Below, piece after piece: positions 31,327 to 37,376 of a stretch of 40,407 nt of DNA; position 1 is the stretch's first letter, and each line of letters begins with the position of its first letter. The translations under genes were made by a program, and so were the position numbers. Below the pieces are notes generated by a model. It made no database searches, was not told the DNA's origin, and was given only the letters and a program-made list of their open reading frames with translations. This DNA is from an uncultured Collinsella sp. GTDB lineage: Bacteria > Actinomycetota > Coriobacteriia > Coriobacteriales > Coriobacteriaceae. The stretch spans positions 1-40,407 of the forward strand of contig CABVAC010000015.1 of NCBI GenBank assembly GCA_902496275.1, written 5' to 3'.

Positions 31327-31753
31327 AAGCAATTGCTTAATTTTCAGTAAGCAACGGGGTGCCAAAAATCTACCTACGCGATATTCGCTTTTTGCGGTTA
31401 CTTGCGCGTTTTGCACGCGCTTGAGCCGATTTATTAACGCGGTACGAATCTACATACGCGTAGCTCGTATACAGCCGATTACGAGCTGTACTTATCGCGG
31501 CGATTTACACAGATATAGCGACTGTAACGAACAAGCGTGTCGCTGTATTTAGTCCAGTACTTCACTTGATTGGTGGACAAGCGCGCTGTAGCAACGAAAC
31601 GCCAAACAGGATGGACTCTATATGAGGACGCCGCAGAGGTAATGGCGGGGGAGTGCGCCAGGCGCTCTGAGAGCCGCTGTGTGACCCCATTTCTCCTCAA
31701 TTCGATAACCTGCGCCACGAACCGCAAATCATTCGTGCGATTGCCAAAAGAAA
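31327..31753. other. Gene-free stretch with a duplicated flank of the pilin unit
   Basis: No credible gene. AATCTACCTACGCG (about 31368) recurs as AATCTACATACGCG (about 31446). From about 31650 to 31753 the sequence is a diverged copy of 32885-32990 (shared blocks CGCTCTGAGAGCCGCTGT, CTCAATTCGAT, ACCTGCGCCACG, GTTGCCAAAAGAAA). It is therefore the 3' end of the first tandem pilin unit. Confidence 0.6.
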
Positions 31754-31779
31754 GGCCCGCACGAAATCGCACGGGCCTC
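31754..31779 (-). terminator. Terminator of pilin gene 1
   Basis: On the minus strand AGGCCCG, a 12-base loop, CGGGCCT, then TTTCTTTT. It is 18 bases after the stop codon, and pilin gene 2 has a matching one. Confidence 0.8.
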
Positions 31780-31797
31780 CATTAGATGCCGATGGGA

Positions 31798-32781
31798 TTA
31801 GAAGCACCAAGCGGGGAACACTGTGTAACTGCTCTCCGCAAAACCGCAGCTCCAGTCACCGTAGTTAACGACATAGCAAAAGTACCCGGGGTAAGCGCGG
31901 TAACCGAAAACCGGGAACACGGAGCGAATCCAGTAATTAACGATTGACTCGGGCCTAGCCCCGGAATGGTTCGACTTCGTCACGCCTTTGGATTTGAAAT
32001 ACTCGTACTGGGAGCCATCGGAGGCGAGATCCCCGTAGACTTCAGTGCACGAGAGCAGGAAGACTTTGTCGGTCGTAGCCGAGGGGGTGCCGGCGCAGGT
32101 GCCGGGGTTGCTGTCACCCTTGTTATCGGTCTTCTTCGTAACGGACTTCACCTTGGACCGAAAATCGGACGGCATGAGGCTCCAAAGGTCACCGGTATTG
32201 AGACGACTGCGGAGCTCCGACTTCTCCCAGCCGCCGACGTTGGTGAACGTGGCGTTCATTCTTTGAGCGCCCATAACAGAGTTGGTTGCCTCGAACGTAA
32301 GACCGGCTTTGCACGAACCGTCGGCGAGGTCATCATGGTTGATGCCGATGATGCGGTACTCGAGCGTCTTGCCGTTCGTCAGCTTCATCGTAAACTTGGT
32401 GCCGGCATCCATCGCGGCCTTCGCCTTGGCGTATGCAGGCGAGGCCTCGCCCTTCGCCGCGATGTCCTCGGCCACGGCCTTCTGCTCATCGAGCGTCCAG
32501 TCCTTCGCGTCCTTGGCGATAGCCGCCTGTACGGTCGCGGAATCGGCCCCTGTGGAGCCGCCGCCGGACGCGCCTCCCTCGACGCCGCCGGTCGTCCCAT
32601 TGTTCACCGTGTTGCCGACCAGGTTGAACTGGTTTCGGATGGCTCCGGCCACGCCGGGTCCCGCGAACACGATGACCAGGCCGATGACCGCGATGATCAG
32701 GACGTACTCGATGATTGACTGCCCTCGGAGAAGAGTACCTCTAGGAGATACCCCCCCCCCGAAGGTCAATTGCCGCTGCAT
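31798..32781 (-). CDS. Type IVb (Flp-like) prepilin fused to a DUF6273-type domain, gene 1 (poly-G tract of 10)
   Basis: The leader ends in LRG and is followed by QSIIEYVLIIAVIGLVIVFA, the G/XXXXEY prepilin peptidase site plus hydrophobic helix of Flp/Tad pilins. A Gly/Ser linker, a helical stretch (AAIAKDAKDWTLDEQKAVAE) and a C-terminal region follow, with YRIIGINHDDLADG, GGWEKSELRSRLN, DKVFLLSCTEVYG and the end FPAWCF, resembling DUF6273 surface proteins. The 327-residue reading uses the second ATG (32781) and needs 10 G at 32751-32760. From the better-spaced first ATG (32785; AAGGGAG 7 bases upstream) the same tract gives a 14-residue dead end (stop after RGGGIS). As sequenced it is therefore OFF or weakly ON. 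Confidence 0.8.
   Translation of the reverse strand: MQRQLTFGGGVSPRGTLLRGQSIIEYVLIIAVIGLVIVFAGPGVAGAIRNQFNLVGNTVNNGTTGGVEGGASGGGSTGADSATVQAAIAKDAKDWTLDEQKAVAEDIAAKGEASPAYAKAKAAMDAGTKFTMKLTNGKTLEYRIIGINHDDLADGSCKAGLTFEATNSVMGAQRMNATFTNVGGWEKSELRSRLNTGDLWSLMPSDFRSKVKSVTKKTDNKGDSNPGTCAGTPSATTDKVFLLSCTEVYGDLASDGSQYEYFKSKGVTKSNHSGARPESIVNYWIRSVFPVFGYRAYPGYFCYVVNYGDWSCGFAESSYTVFPAWCF
32751..32760 (-). repeat. Poly-G tract (10 G on coding strand) in the leader of pilin gene 1
   Basis: Ten consecutive C on the plus strand, preceded by GATA and followed by GAAGG. It lies between the start codons and the prepilin cleavage site. Homopolymers of this length are classic slipped-strand mutation sites. Confidence 0.9.
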
Positions 32782-32835
32782 GCATTTGCGAACTCCCTTC
32801 GCTCAGGGTTTGCAGATACATCGCCGAGCGTAGGG

Positions 32836-32928
32836 CTATTCCAAAATTCTGCTCCGGTCTTGCCGCAGCGGCAACGGAGCTCGTGGGGGAGTGCAGTAGA
32901 CGCTCTGAGAGCCGCTGTAGGGCCCCAT
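32836..32928 (-). CDS. Possible 30-aa leader peptide upstream of pilin gene 1
   Basis: ATG 32928 has GAGGGG 3-4 bases upstream and encodes 30 residues (start MGPYSGSQSVYC, end RSRILE) ending about 50 bases before the pilin start. The duplicated flank at about 31690 has a similar start (GAGGAGAAATG, MGSHSGSQSAW). The similarity is expected from the nucleotide duplication, so translation is unproven. Confidence 0.2.
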   Translation of the reverse strand: MGPYSGSQSVYCTPPRAPLPLRQDRSRILE

Positions 32929-32992
32929 TTCCCCTCAATTCGATTACCTGCGCCACGTGCCTCAAACCGTTCGCTCGGTTGCCAAAAGAAAA

Positions 32993-33018
32993 GCCCGCGC
33001 GGAATCGTGCGGGCTTTT
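32993..33018 (-). terminator. Terminator of pilin gene 2
   Basis: On the minus strand AAAAGCCCGC, a 10-base spacer, GCGGGCTTTT and further T. Same position relative to the gene as the terminator of gene 1. Confidence 0.8.
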
Positions 33019-33041
33019 CACTAACCATGCTAGAAGACAGG

Positions 33042-34037
33042 CTAGAAACACCAAGCGGGGCAGACGCATAACGAATCCGATGCATACATGCTATACGAGG
33101 CGTGGCCGGAGCCACTCCAAACAGAGCTAAAGGTACTTTCACTGTTGATATAGACCGTACGCTCCCACCAAGAAACGCCGATGTTCAGGCAATCGTTAGT
33201 CGTCCCGCTGCCAGACACCTTGTCTTTAAAGGCCTCGTACTGGAAGCCCTCAGAGAAAGTCCATGGATAGTGAGTGCCCCAGCCATAGGATTGCGGCACG
33301 ATCTCATAGCAGCTGAGCAGAAATAACCTATCGCTTGTTGCGGTGACATTCCTACCGGTGTAGTCACCATTGATGTTGTTTGTGAGCTTCGTCACAGGCT
33401 TCACTTTGGACTTGAACTCGGAGGGCATTAGATTCCAAATCTCGCCGGAATTCATTTTCCGGCGCAAGTCGGACTTCTCCCAGCCGCCTTCGTTCATTTT
33501 CGTTGCGTTCATTTGAGACCGAATGCCTGTTGATGTCGTAAGAAATGTCAGTCCAGCCTTACCAGACCCGTCCGCCAAGTCATCATGGTTGATCCCGATG
33601 ATTCGGTACTTGAGCGTCTGTCCGTCGGTGAGCTTCATCGAGAACTTCGTCCCTGCATCCATTGCGGCCTTAGCTTTCGCGTAGGCGGGCGACGCCTCGC
33701 CCTTCGCGGCGATGTCCTCGGCCACGGCCTTCTGCTCATCCAGCGTCCAGTCCTTCGCGTCCTTGGCGATAGCCGCCTGGACGGTCGCGGAACCGGCCCC
33801 GGCGGAGCCTCCACCGGACGCGCCGCCGCCCTCTACGCCGCCGGCCGTCCCGCTGTTCACCGTGTTGCCGACCAGGTTGAACTGGTTACGGATGGCCCCG
33901 GCCACGCCGGGTCCCGCGAACACGATCACCAGGCCGATAATCGCGATGATCAGGACGTACTCGATGATTGACTGTCCTCGGAGGCGGGTACTCCTAGGAG
34001 ATACCCCCCCCCGAAGGTTAACTGCCGCTGCATGCAT
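33042..34037 (-). CDS. Type IVb (Flp-like) prepilin fused to a DUF6273-type domain, gene 2 (poly-G tract of 9)
   Basis: The 331-residue paralogue of gene 1 has the same GQSIIEYVLIIAIIGLV prepilin segment and the nearly identical first 160-170 residues. Beyond that it diverges: GGWEKSDLRRKMN and DRLFLLSCYEIV, with a quite different last 90 residues before the shared PAWCF end. With 9 G at 34004-34012 the first ATG (34037; AAGGGAG 8 bases upstream) is in frame, giving MHAAAVNLRGGV... The second ATG (34033) is out of frame and stops after 27 codons. As sequenced this gene is ON. An in-frame GTG at 34046 exists but is inside the ribosome site. Confidence 0.85.
   Translation of the reverse strand: MHAAAVNLRGGVSPRSTRLRGQSIIEYVLIIAIIGLVIVFAGPGVAGAIRNQFNLVGNTVNSGTAGGVEGGGASGGGSAGAGSATVQAAIAKDAKDWTLDEQKAVAEDIAAKGEASPAYAKAKAAMDAGTKFSMKLTDGQTLKYRIIGINHDDLADGSGKAGLTFLTTSTGIRSQMNATKMNEGGWEKSDLRRKMNSGEIWNLMPSEFKSKVKPVTKLTNNINGDYTGRNVTATSDRLFLLSCYEIVPQSYGWGTHYPWTFSEGFQYEAFKDKVSGSGTTNDCLNIGVSWWERTVYINSESTFSSVWSGSGHASYSMYASDSLCVCPAWCF
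34004..34012 (-). repeat. Poly-G tract (9 G on coding strand) in the leader of pilin gene 2
   Basis: Nine consecutive C on the plus strand, at the same place as the 10-base tract of gene 1. The one-base difference changes which of the two overlapping start codons reads into the pilin. Confidence 0.9.
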
Positions 34038-34159
34038 TTGCGACACTCCCTTCGCTCAGGGTTTGTAGATACATTGCCGAGCGTAGGGCTATTCCATAAT
34101 TCTGCTCCGGTCTTGCCGCAGCGGCAACCGCACCGATGGTCAACAATCGTGATTACGCT

Positions 34160-34165
34160 ATTATA
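34160..34165 (-). promoter_or_regulatory. Possible -10 box of the pilin 2 promoter
   Basis: TATAAT on the minus strand, about 120 bases before the start codon. No good -35 is visible. The leader between them contains a GTTGCCGCTGCGGCAA hairpin also present upstream of gene 1. Confidence 0.3.
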
Positions 34166-34203
34166 GAACACGCGTTCGTTATTGATTCGAGAGGGGTGCC
34201 GTC

Positions 34204-34497
34204 GTGGGGGAGAGCGATAAGTCGATACGTTTGGTCACGGCCCTCGTCGAGTGCCGCCCCGACGGCGAGTACGCCCCGTGGGGCATCAAATGGTACGACG
34301 GCACCGTCTACCCGTTCGACCGCATCGAGTCCTACAGCTCCCGTTCGTGGGCGCTCGGCAGGAACAAGCGGTCCGAGTCCTGGCGCGTGATCGTCGGGGA
34401 CGGTACGTGCCGCGACATCTGCCATTACCAAAACAGCTGGTATGTCGTTCACGACCCAGACGATGACACCCCAGCGGCAAGCGCACCGCAAAAATAG
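34204..34497 (+). CDS. Conserved small hypothetical protein
   Basis: GTG 34204 (GAGAGGGG upstream) encodes 97 residues with ALVECRPDGEYAPWGIKWYD, then YPFDRIESYSS, and a C-terminal CHYQNSWYVV. The pattern 'DG.Y.P.... W.DG..YP.DR.........RY.V...G....I......WFV' recalls a family of small beta-rich proteins of unknown function in Firmicutes and Coriobacteriia. It is divergently transcribed from pilin gene 2 and shares its upstream region, so the two may be co-regulated. No function can be given. Confidence 0.7.
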   Translation: MGESDKSIRLVTALVECRPDGEYAPWGIKWYDGTVYPFDRIESYSSRSWALGRNKRSESWRVIVGDGTCRDICHYQNSWYVVHDPDDDTPAASAPQK

Positions 34498-34651
34498 CCA
34501 AAACGCCCATTCGAAACCAAACGCCCAGGTAAACGGCTTAACACAATCGCGAATACGACCCCAAAAAGACCTACTTGGATACCCGCTAGGGGTACCTGTT
34601 TTCAGGCACCTTAAATCGCCTCTCGTTGCCTCGTTTTTTCGGCTACTCAGT

Positions 34652-34684
34652 AAAAAATAGGGGAGTACGCCAGTACTCCCCCTA
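34652..34684 (-). terminator. Minus-strand terminator
   Basis: On the minus strand GGGGAGTAC, loop TGGC, GTACTCCCC, then TATTTTTT. It would end transcription coming from the gene remnants at 34762-35065. Confidence 0.8.
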
Positions 34685-34723
34685 AATCGTTTATATCCCG
34701 GTTGCTGCCTGCCAGTCTGCCCT

Positions 34724-34752
34724 CTCAAGCCTAGGCTTGAGCGCGGGGGGGG
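34724..34752. repeat. 18-bp perfect palindrome followed by a run of 8 G
   Basis: CTCAAGCCTAGGCTTGAG at 34724-34741 is its own reverse complement. CGC and then a G8 run (34745-34752) lie directly to the right. It is in non-coding sequence between gene remnants. Confidence 0.85.
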
Positions 34753-34761
34753 CTTAGGCCC

Positions 34762-34853
34762 CTAGTCTTGAACGTACTTGAGGTCAAGCTCTCCAGGCGC
34801 GTCCACGTACACCGCGCCGAACGTCAGGTTTACCAGCCGGGGCTGAGCTCCAT
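34762..34853 (-). pseudogene. C-terminal remnant of an unidentified protein
   Basis: A minus-strand frame opens after TGA and reads QPRLVNLTFGAVYVDAPGEL then DLKYVQD, ending at TAG. The composition looks like a genuine protein end. About 30 codons remain and no start is available, so it is a fragment. The family is not recognised. Confidence 0.4.
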
Positions 34854-34881
34854 AAGAGCAAAATCATTCTAGCGCTTACTA

Positions 34882-35065
34882 TCAAGGATATCCGTCGTAG
34901 TGGCGGCTATCCGGCAAACGATCGTACTCTCGTGGTCCCGTCTCGAGTAATTCTTTGGCACGGTCAGGAGCATAGCGAACGGTTTCCGCTGTTCCGCTCA
35001 TGTACATGGACGATGAATGAACTTCGATAGCAAACGCAATTTGGTTTTTGAAATATGGACGAATT
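34882..35065 (-). pseudogene. Remnant of an unidentified protein
   Basis: A minus-strand frame of about 61 codons between stops includes YFKNQIAFAIEVHSSSMYMS and ETVRYAPDRAKELLETGPRE, ending DSRHYDGYP. It has convincing protein character but no start codon before residue 20 and no ribosome site. It is probably the tail of a deleted gene. Confidence 0.4.
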
Positions 35066-35083
35066 CCTTGTCAGGAGGGTAGA

Positions 35084-35158
35084 ATGATGCCGACGGCAGC
35101 CCAAGTTGTAGAGAGCTGGGCAGAGCCGTTGCTTAATGAAGTTGGGTCATCGTCTTAG
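35084..35158 (+). CDS. Possible 24-aa peptide
   Basis: ATG 35084 has a strong AGGAGGGT 4-5 bases upstream and encodes MMPTAAQVVESWAEPLLNEV plus GSSS. It is convergent with and overlaps by 4 bases the hydrophobic peptide gene on the other strand. Without conservation data it remains speculative. Confidence 0.25.
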   Translation: MMPTAAQVVESWAEPLLNEVGSSS

Positions 35159-35280
35159 CGACGGTGGCCTTTCTTTTTAGGCTTCGAGCCCTGCTTGAGT
35201 GCCTTGGAAAGGCCGACAAGGGCCGTGAGGAGCGAGACCATAGCGGTCAGGAGCTTCACGAGCTCGGTGAAATCGGTCAT
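35155..35280 (-). CDS. 41-aa hydrophobic peptide with basic tail (toxin- or holin-like)
   Basis: ATG 35280 (GGGAGG 8 bases upstream) encodes 41 residues: a short acidic start (MTDFTELVK), one amphipathic/hydrophobic helix (LLTAMVSLLTALVGLSKALK) and a strongly basic end (KPKKKGHRR). This layout is typical of small membrane-active peptides such as type I toxins or phage-derived holin-like proteins. No family is certain. An upstream in-frame ATG (35286) is too close to the ribosome site. A 24-codon frame with a strong ribosome site runs against it on the other strand. Confidence 0.5.
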   Translation of the reverse strand: MTDFTELVKLLTAMVSLLTALVGLSKALKQGSKPKKKGHRR

Positions 35281-35398
35281 GGGCATCGCCTCCCATCAAA
35301 TGGAGGGCTCTGCCCGGCACGAGGGCTGCCGACAGCAAGGACGATTCTATCAGAGCGGCTGACTCCCGCCCGATATTACCATCCCACTGCGCCTGTGC

Positions 35399-35428
35399 AA
35401 AAAAGAGGGCCGCCAAACAGCGACCCTC
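35399..35428 (-). terminator. Minus-strand terminator without a visible gene
   Basis: On the minus strand GAGGGTCGC, loop TGTTTG, GCGGCCCTC, then TTTTTT. No minus-strand protein gene precedes it within 90 bases before the divergent gene at 35526, so it may end a small RNA. Confidence 0.7.
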
Positions 35429-35486
35429 CAGCGAAAGTGCATGTTATTTAAGACAGTCAAATTCTTTGAATAACAAATGACTGCTG

Positions 35487-35492
35487 TATAAT
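35487..35492 (+). promoter_or_regulatory. -10 box before the 151-aa membrane protein
   Basis: TATAAT, with TTTGAA 16 bases upstream (35465-35470) as a plausible -35. Transcription would start about 30 bases before ATG 35526. Confidence 0.5.
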
Positions 35493-35525
35493 TACATAAT
35501 AAAGTTCACCCGGAAGGAGCGATCG

Positions 35526-35981
35526 ATGAAAAGCAAACGATTTGCCCTGAATGCACTTCTGGTAGTAGCAATATTGACGCTCTTCGTCTTTTCGGACTCA
35601 TACATGAATCAGCCAAGATTTGGATATGCTTTATACGCTGTGTTTTCCGGCGAAACAACTTACAACACTTACAACACTATTGGCTTCATTGACGCAATCT
35701 TTTTCTATGTAGTCGGCCCCTTATCAAGCGAACTGGTCGCTTTCCTTGTCTGCCTCAACCTGAATCAACGAAGCCAAACTCATTCAGCGACTTCGGCCAA
35801 ACAAGGAATCAATCTCTTCGCAATAACGATAATTCTGCAAATTCTGACAGTGTTGATTATCGCCCTGACCGCAACAAACGTTTTGAAGTATGAGTTCGGA
35901 TTCATCGCGAGCTGCCTGATGGCAATTGCCGCGGGTATAGCGGTCTCGTATACGACACCGGCAAAGAAGTGGCTCAACTAA
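35526..35981 (+). CDS. Four-span membrane protein of unknown function
   Basis: ATG 35526 has GGAAGGAGCG upstream. The 151-residue protein has four hydrophobic segments (about 8-24, 54-80, 97-118 and 125-145) and a basic end (TPAKKWLN). No family is recognised. Codon use is AT-richer than in the housekeeping block. It is the first of a series of small membrane-protein genes on this side. Confidence 0.75.
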   Translation: MKSKRFALNALLVVAILTLFVFSDSYMNQPRFGYALYAVFSGETTYNTYNTIGFIDAIFFYVVGPLSSELVAFLVCLNLNQRSQTHSATSAKQGINLFAITIILQILTVLIIALTATNVLKYEFGFIASCLMAIAAGIAVSYTTPAKKWLN

Positions 35982-36132
35982 CAGGGCCTATTTGGAATCC
36001 GAATCGTCCATGGAGCCGTCGATGCCGGTTTTGGTGTCGTCGTCCGTATTGGAATCGTCATCCTTGGGGCTTATAGGACAAAATGTGTATATCTCATAAT
36101 GTATACGTTGCACCATGAGAGAGGGGTCTGTC

Positions 36133-36246
36133 ATGAGCTGGAAACCGAGAAAATGCGTTATCGCCGGTCTCGTGACAACCGGTCCCGGCGGCGGCTTGTT
36201 TGCAACCGCAATGACATCGTACCGACTTTTCACTTGCATGTTCTAA
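36133..36246 (+). CDS. 37-aa peptide with GPGGG motif
   Basis: ATG 36133 has GAGAGGGG 7 bases upstream. The product opens MSWKPRKCVIAGLV, continues TTGPGGGLFATAMTSYRLFT and ends CMF. It has Cys8 and Cys35, many Thr/Ser and a hydrophobic, glycine-rich core. It could be a small membrane peptide or a bacteriocin-like precursor, but no double-glycine leader or modification enzyme is present here. It precedes the next small membrane gene by 12 bases with a good ribosome site, so the two are likely co-transcribed. Confidence 0.4.
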   Translation: MSWKPRKCVIAGLVTTGPGGGLFATAMTSYRLFTCMF

Positions 36247-36258
36247 AAGGAAGTTGCC

Positions 36259-36498
36259 ATGCTGTCGCAAACTCAATCGAGATACTTGACCACAATCGGC
36301 TTTGCCCTGCTTGCATTACTCTTTGCTAGCGACCTTTTGCTGAAACCGCCCAAGGAACTCGTTTCGCTTGCCATAGCCTGCATTTCCGCCCTTTACTTTA
36401 CGGCAACCCTATTCGTCGGACTAAAGGAGAGGAAAAAGGGCGCAGTCGTTGCATCTGCCGTAGGCGTGGTCACAGCCATTGCCTCATTCTTTATCTGA
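36259..36498 (+). CDS. Small membrane protein
   Basis: ATG 36259 (AAAAGGAAG upstream) encodes 79 residues with two to three hydrophobic segments (about 9-26, 33-53, 61-79) separated by KERKKG. The size and topology resemble immunity-type or accessory membrane proteins, but no family can be named. It follows the 37-aa peptide gene closely. Confidence 0.7.
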   Translation: MLSQTQSRYLTTIGFALLALLFASDLLLKPPKELVSLAIACISALYFTATLFVGLKERKKGAVVASAVGVVTAIASFFI

Positions 36499-36510
36499 CG
36501 CATTGGTGAT

Positions 36511-36850
36511 CTAGGGGCGATATCGTAGGAATGCGACCGGGAGAGCCGGGACCAGATTGCCCGGGTTGCCCGGTCGGCTCGCGCGACGGCGCGGCGGTTC
36601 CACAGAAAGCTCTCCGGACTTCACGCCGTTTCTGATCGCATTGTAGACAGCCATCTCGTCTTCGCAGTCGGCGAGCACGCGGTGTGCGTCGTCGTTTTGG
36701 ATGTCCAGTTAATCTCGAAGGTCCTCCATGCACCAGCGTTCGAGATTTGGCCATGCGCGTTGCGCGAGCTGATAAGTGTCGATTGCGATGTTGTAGTTAA
36801 AGTCCAGGCCAAAGCCGTCCCAGGCAGAACGGCTTTGTTTCCTTGATTAT
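36511..36850 (-). pseudogene. DEDDh-type 3'-5' exonuclease remnant with in-frame stop
   Basis: One minus-strand frame reads 'WDGFGLDFNYNIAIDTYQLA', 'RAWPNLERWCMEDLRD', TAA, 'LDIQNDDAHRVLADCEDEMA', VYNAIRNG. This corresponds to the C-terminal half of the RNase T/DNA polymerase III epsilon-like exonucleases, with the DAHRxxxD motif (His and final Asp of DEDDh). The TAA and the missing N-terminal DxE motif show that it is dead. The end of the frame (RYRP, stop at 36511-36513) is probably not the original C-terminus. Confidence 0.65.
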
Positions 36851-36869
36851 CAACTTCATCCGGACACTT

Positions 36870-36903
36870 CCCGCATTCATCCGTGTGTACGGATGAATGC
36901 GGG
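36870..36903. repeat. 14-bp perfect inverted repeat
   Basis: CCCGCATTCATCCG (36870-36883) and CGGATGAATGCGGG (36890-36903) with loop TGTGTA. It lies between the exonuclease remnant and the exported-protein gene. It has no T-run, so it may be a weak terminator for the minus-strand operon or a leftover element end. Confidence 0.85.
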
Positions 36904-36946
36904 GTTCGATACCCCGGCGGCCTGATCGGCAGACCGACGGGAATTC

Positions 36947-37375
36947 TCACTCCTCGAAAAAAGCCGGCACTCGGTTAGTCCTACGCATCTTGAAATCGCC
37001 AGTCTCGTGGGAGACGTAGAGAATGCCGTCCATCCCGTCTCGCGATGCATATGAAAGGTGAACAGAACCGCAATCCGCTCCATCATTGTCGAGAAGATCG
37101 AACGAGTTCGGGTCGCTCGTTGCGGCCAAACGACCACTCAGACAAGAGCCATCGTCATTACAGATTTGCCATTCCATATCTTCACCTGCAAGAATCGCCA
37201 TAGACGGCTTGGTCGCGCCATCGTTGACATACATCCCATCTATGCCAAAACCGTTTTCAGCGCCATCGATGAACGACTGCTCGGACCTAAACCTCGCAAA
37301 TGATGCACATAGCACCATTGCAAGACAAAGTGCAAAGCCAACAATCGCTATCTTTGCATAGCTCTTGCCTATCAT
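36947..37375 (-). CDS. Exported or membrane-anchored protein next to an ABC exporter
   Basis: ATG 37375 with GGGAGG 8 bases upstream gives 142 residues (an earlier ATG at 37384 is too close to that site). A membrane segment (AIVGFALCLAMVLCASFA) follows a short basic start. The rest is an acidic, extracytoplasmic-looking domain with four cysteines (CNDDGSC, ADCGS). No family is recognised. It starts 2 bases after the stop of the ABC exporter, so it is translated with it and may be a substrate-binding or accessory part. Confidence 0.7.
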   Translation of the reverse strand: MIGKSYAKIAIVGFALCLAMVLCASFARFRSEQSFIDGAENGFGIDGMYVNDGATKPSMAILAGEDMEWQICNDDGSCLSGRLAATSDPNSFDLLDNDGADCGSVHLSYASRDGMDGILYVSHETGDFKMRRTNRVPAFFEE

Positions 37376-37376
37376 G

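Noticed and set aside
31479..31772. Minus-strand frame sharing the phrase VAQVIELR with another frame at 32741-33142
   Set aside because: The similarity follows from the duplicated non-coding flank of the pilin unit; the frames run through terminators and lack ribosome sites.
31798..34037. Diversity-generating retroelement target at the pilin 3' ends
   Set aside because: Divergent 3' ends are suggestive, but no reverse transcriptase or template repeat is present in the window.
35988..36239. 83-codon minus-strand frame with an acidic end
   Set aside because: No ribosome site, and it overlaps the better supported plus-strand peptide gene at 36133; possible but unsupported.
36900..36920. GGGGTTCGATACCCC, resembling a tRNA T-arm
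   Set aside because: No acceptor, anticodon or D-arm can be built around it, so it is not a tRNA and too short to call an attachment site.
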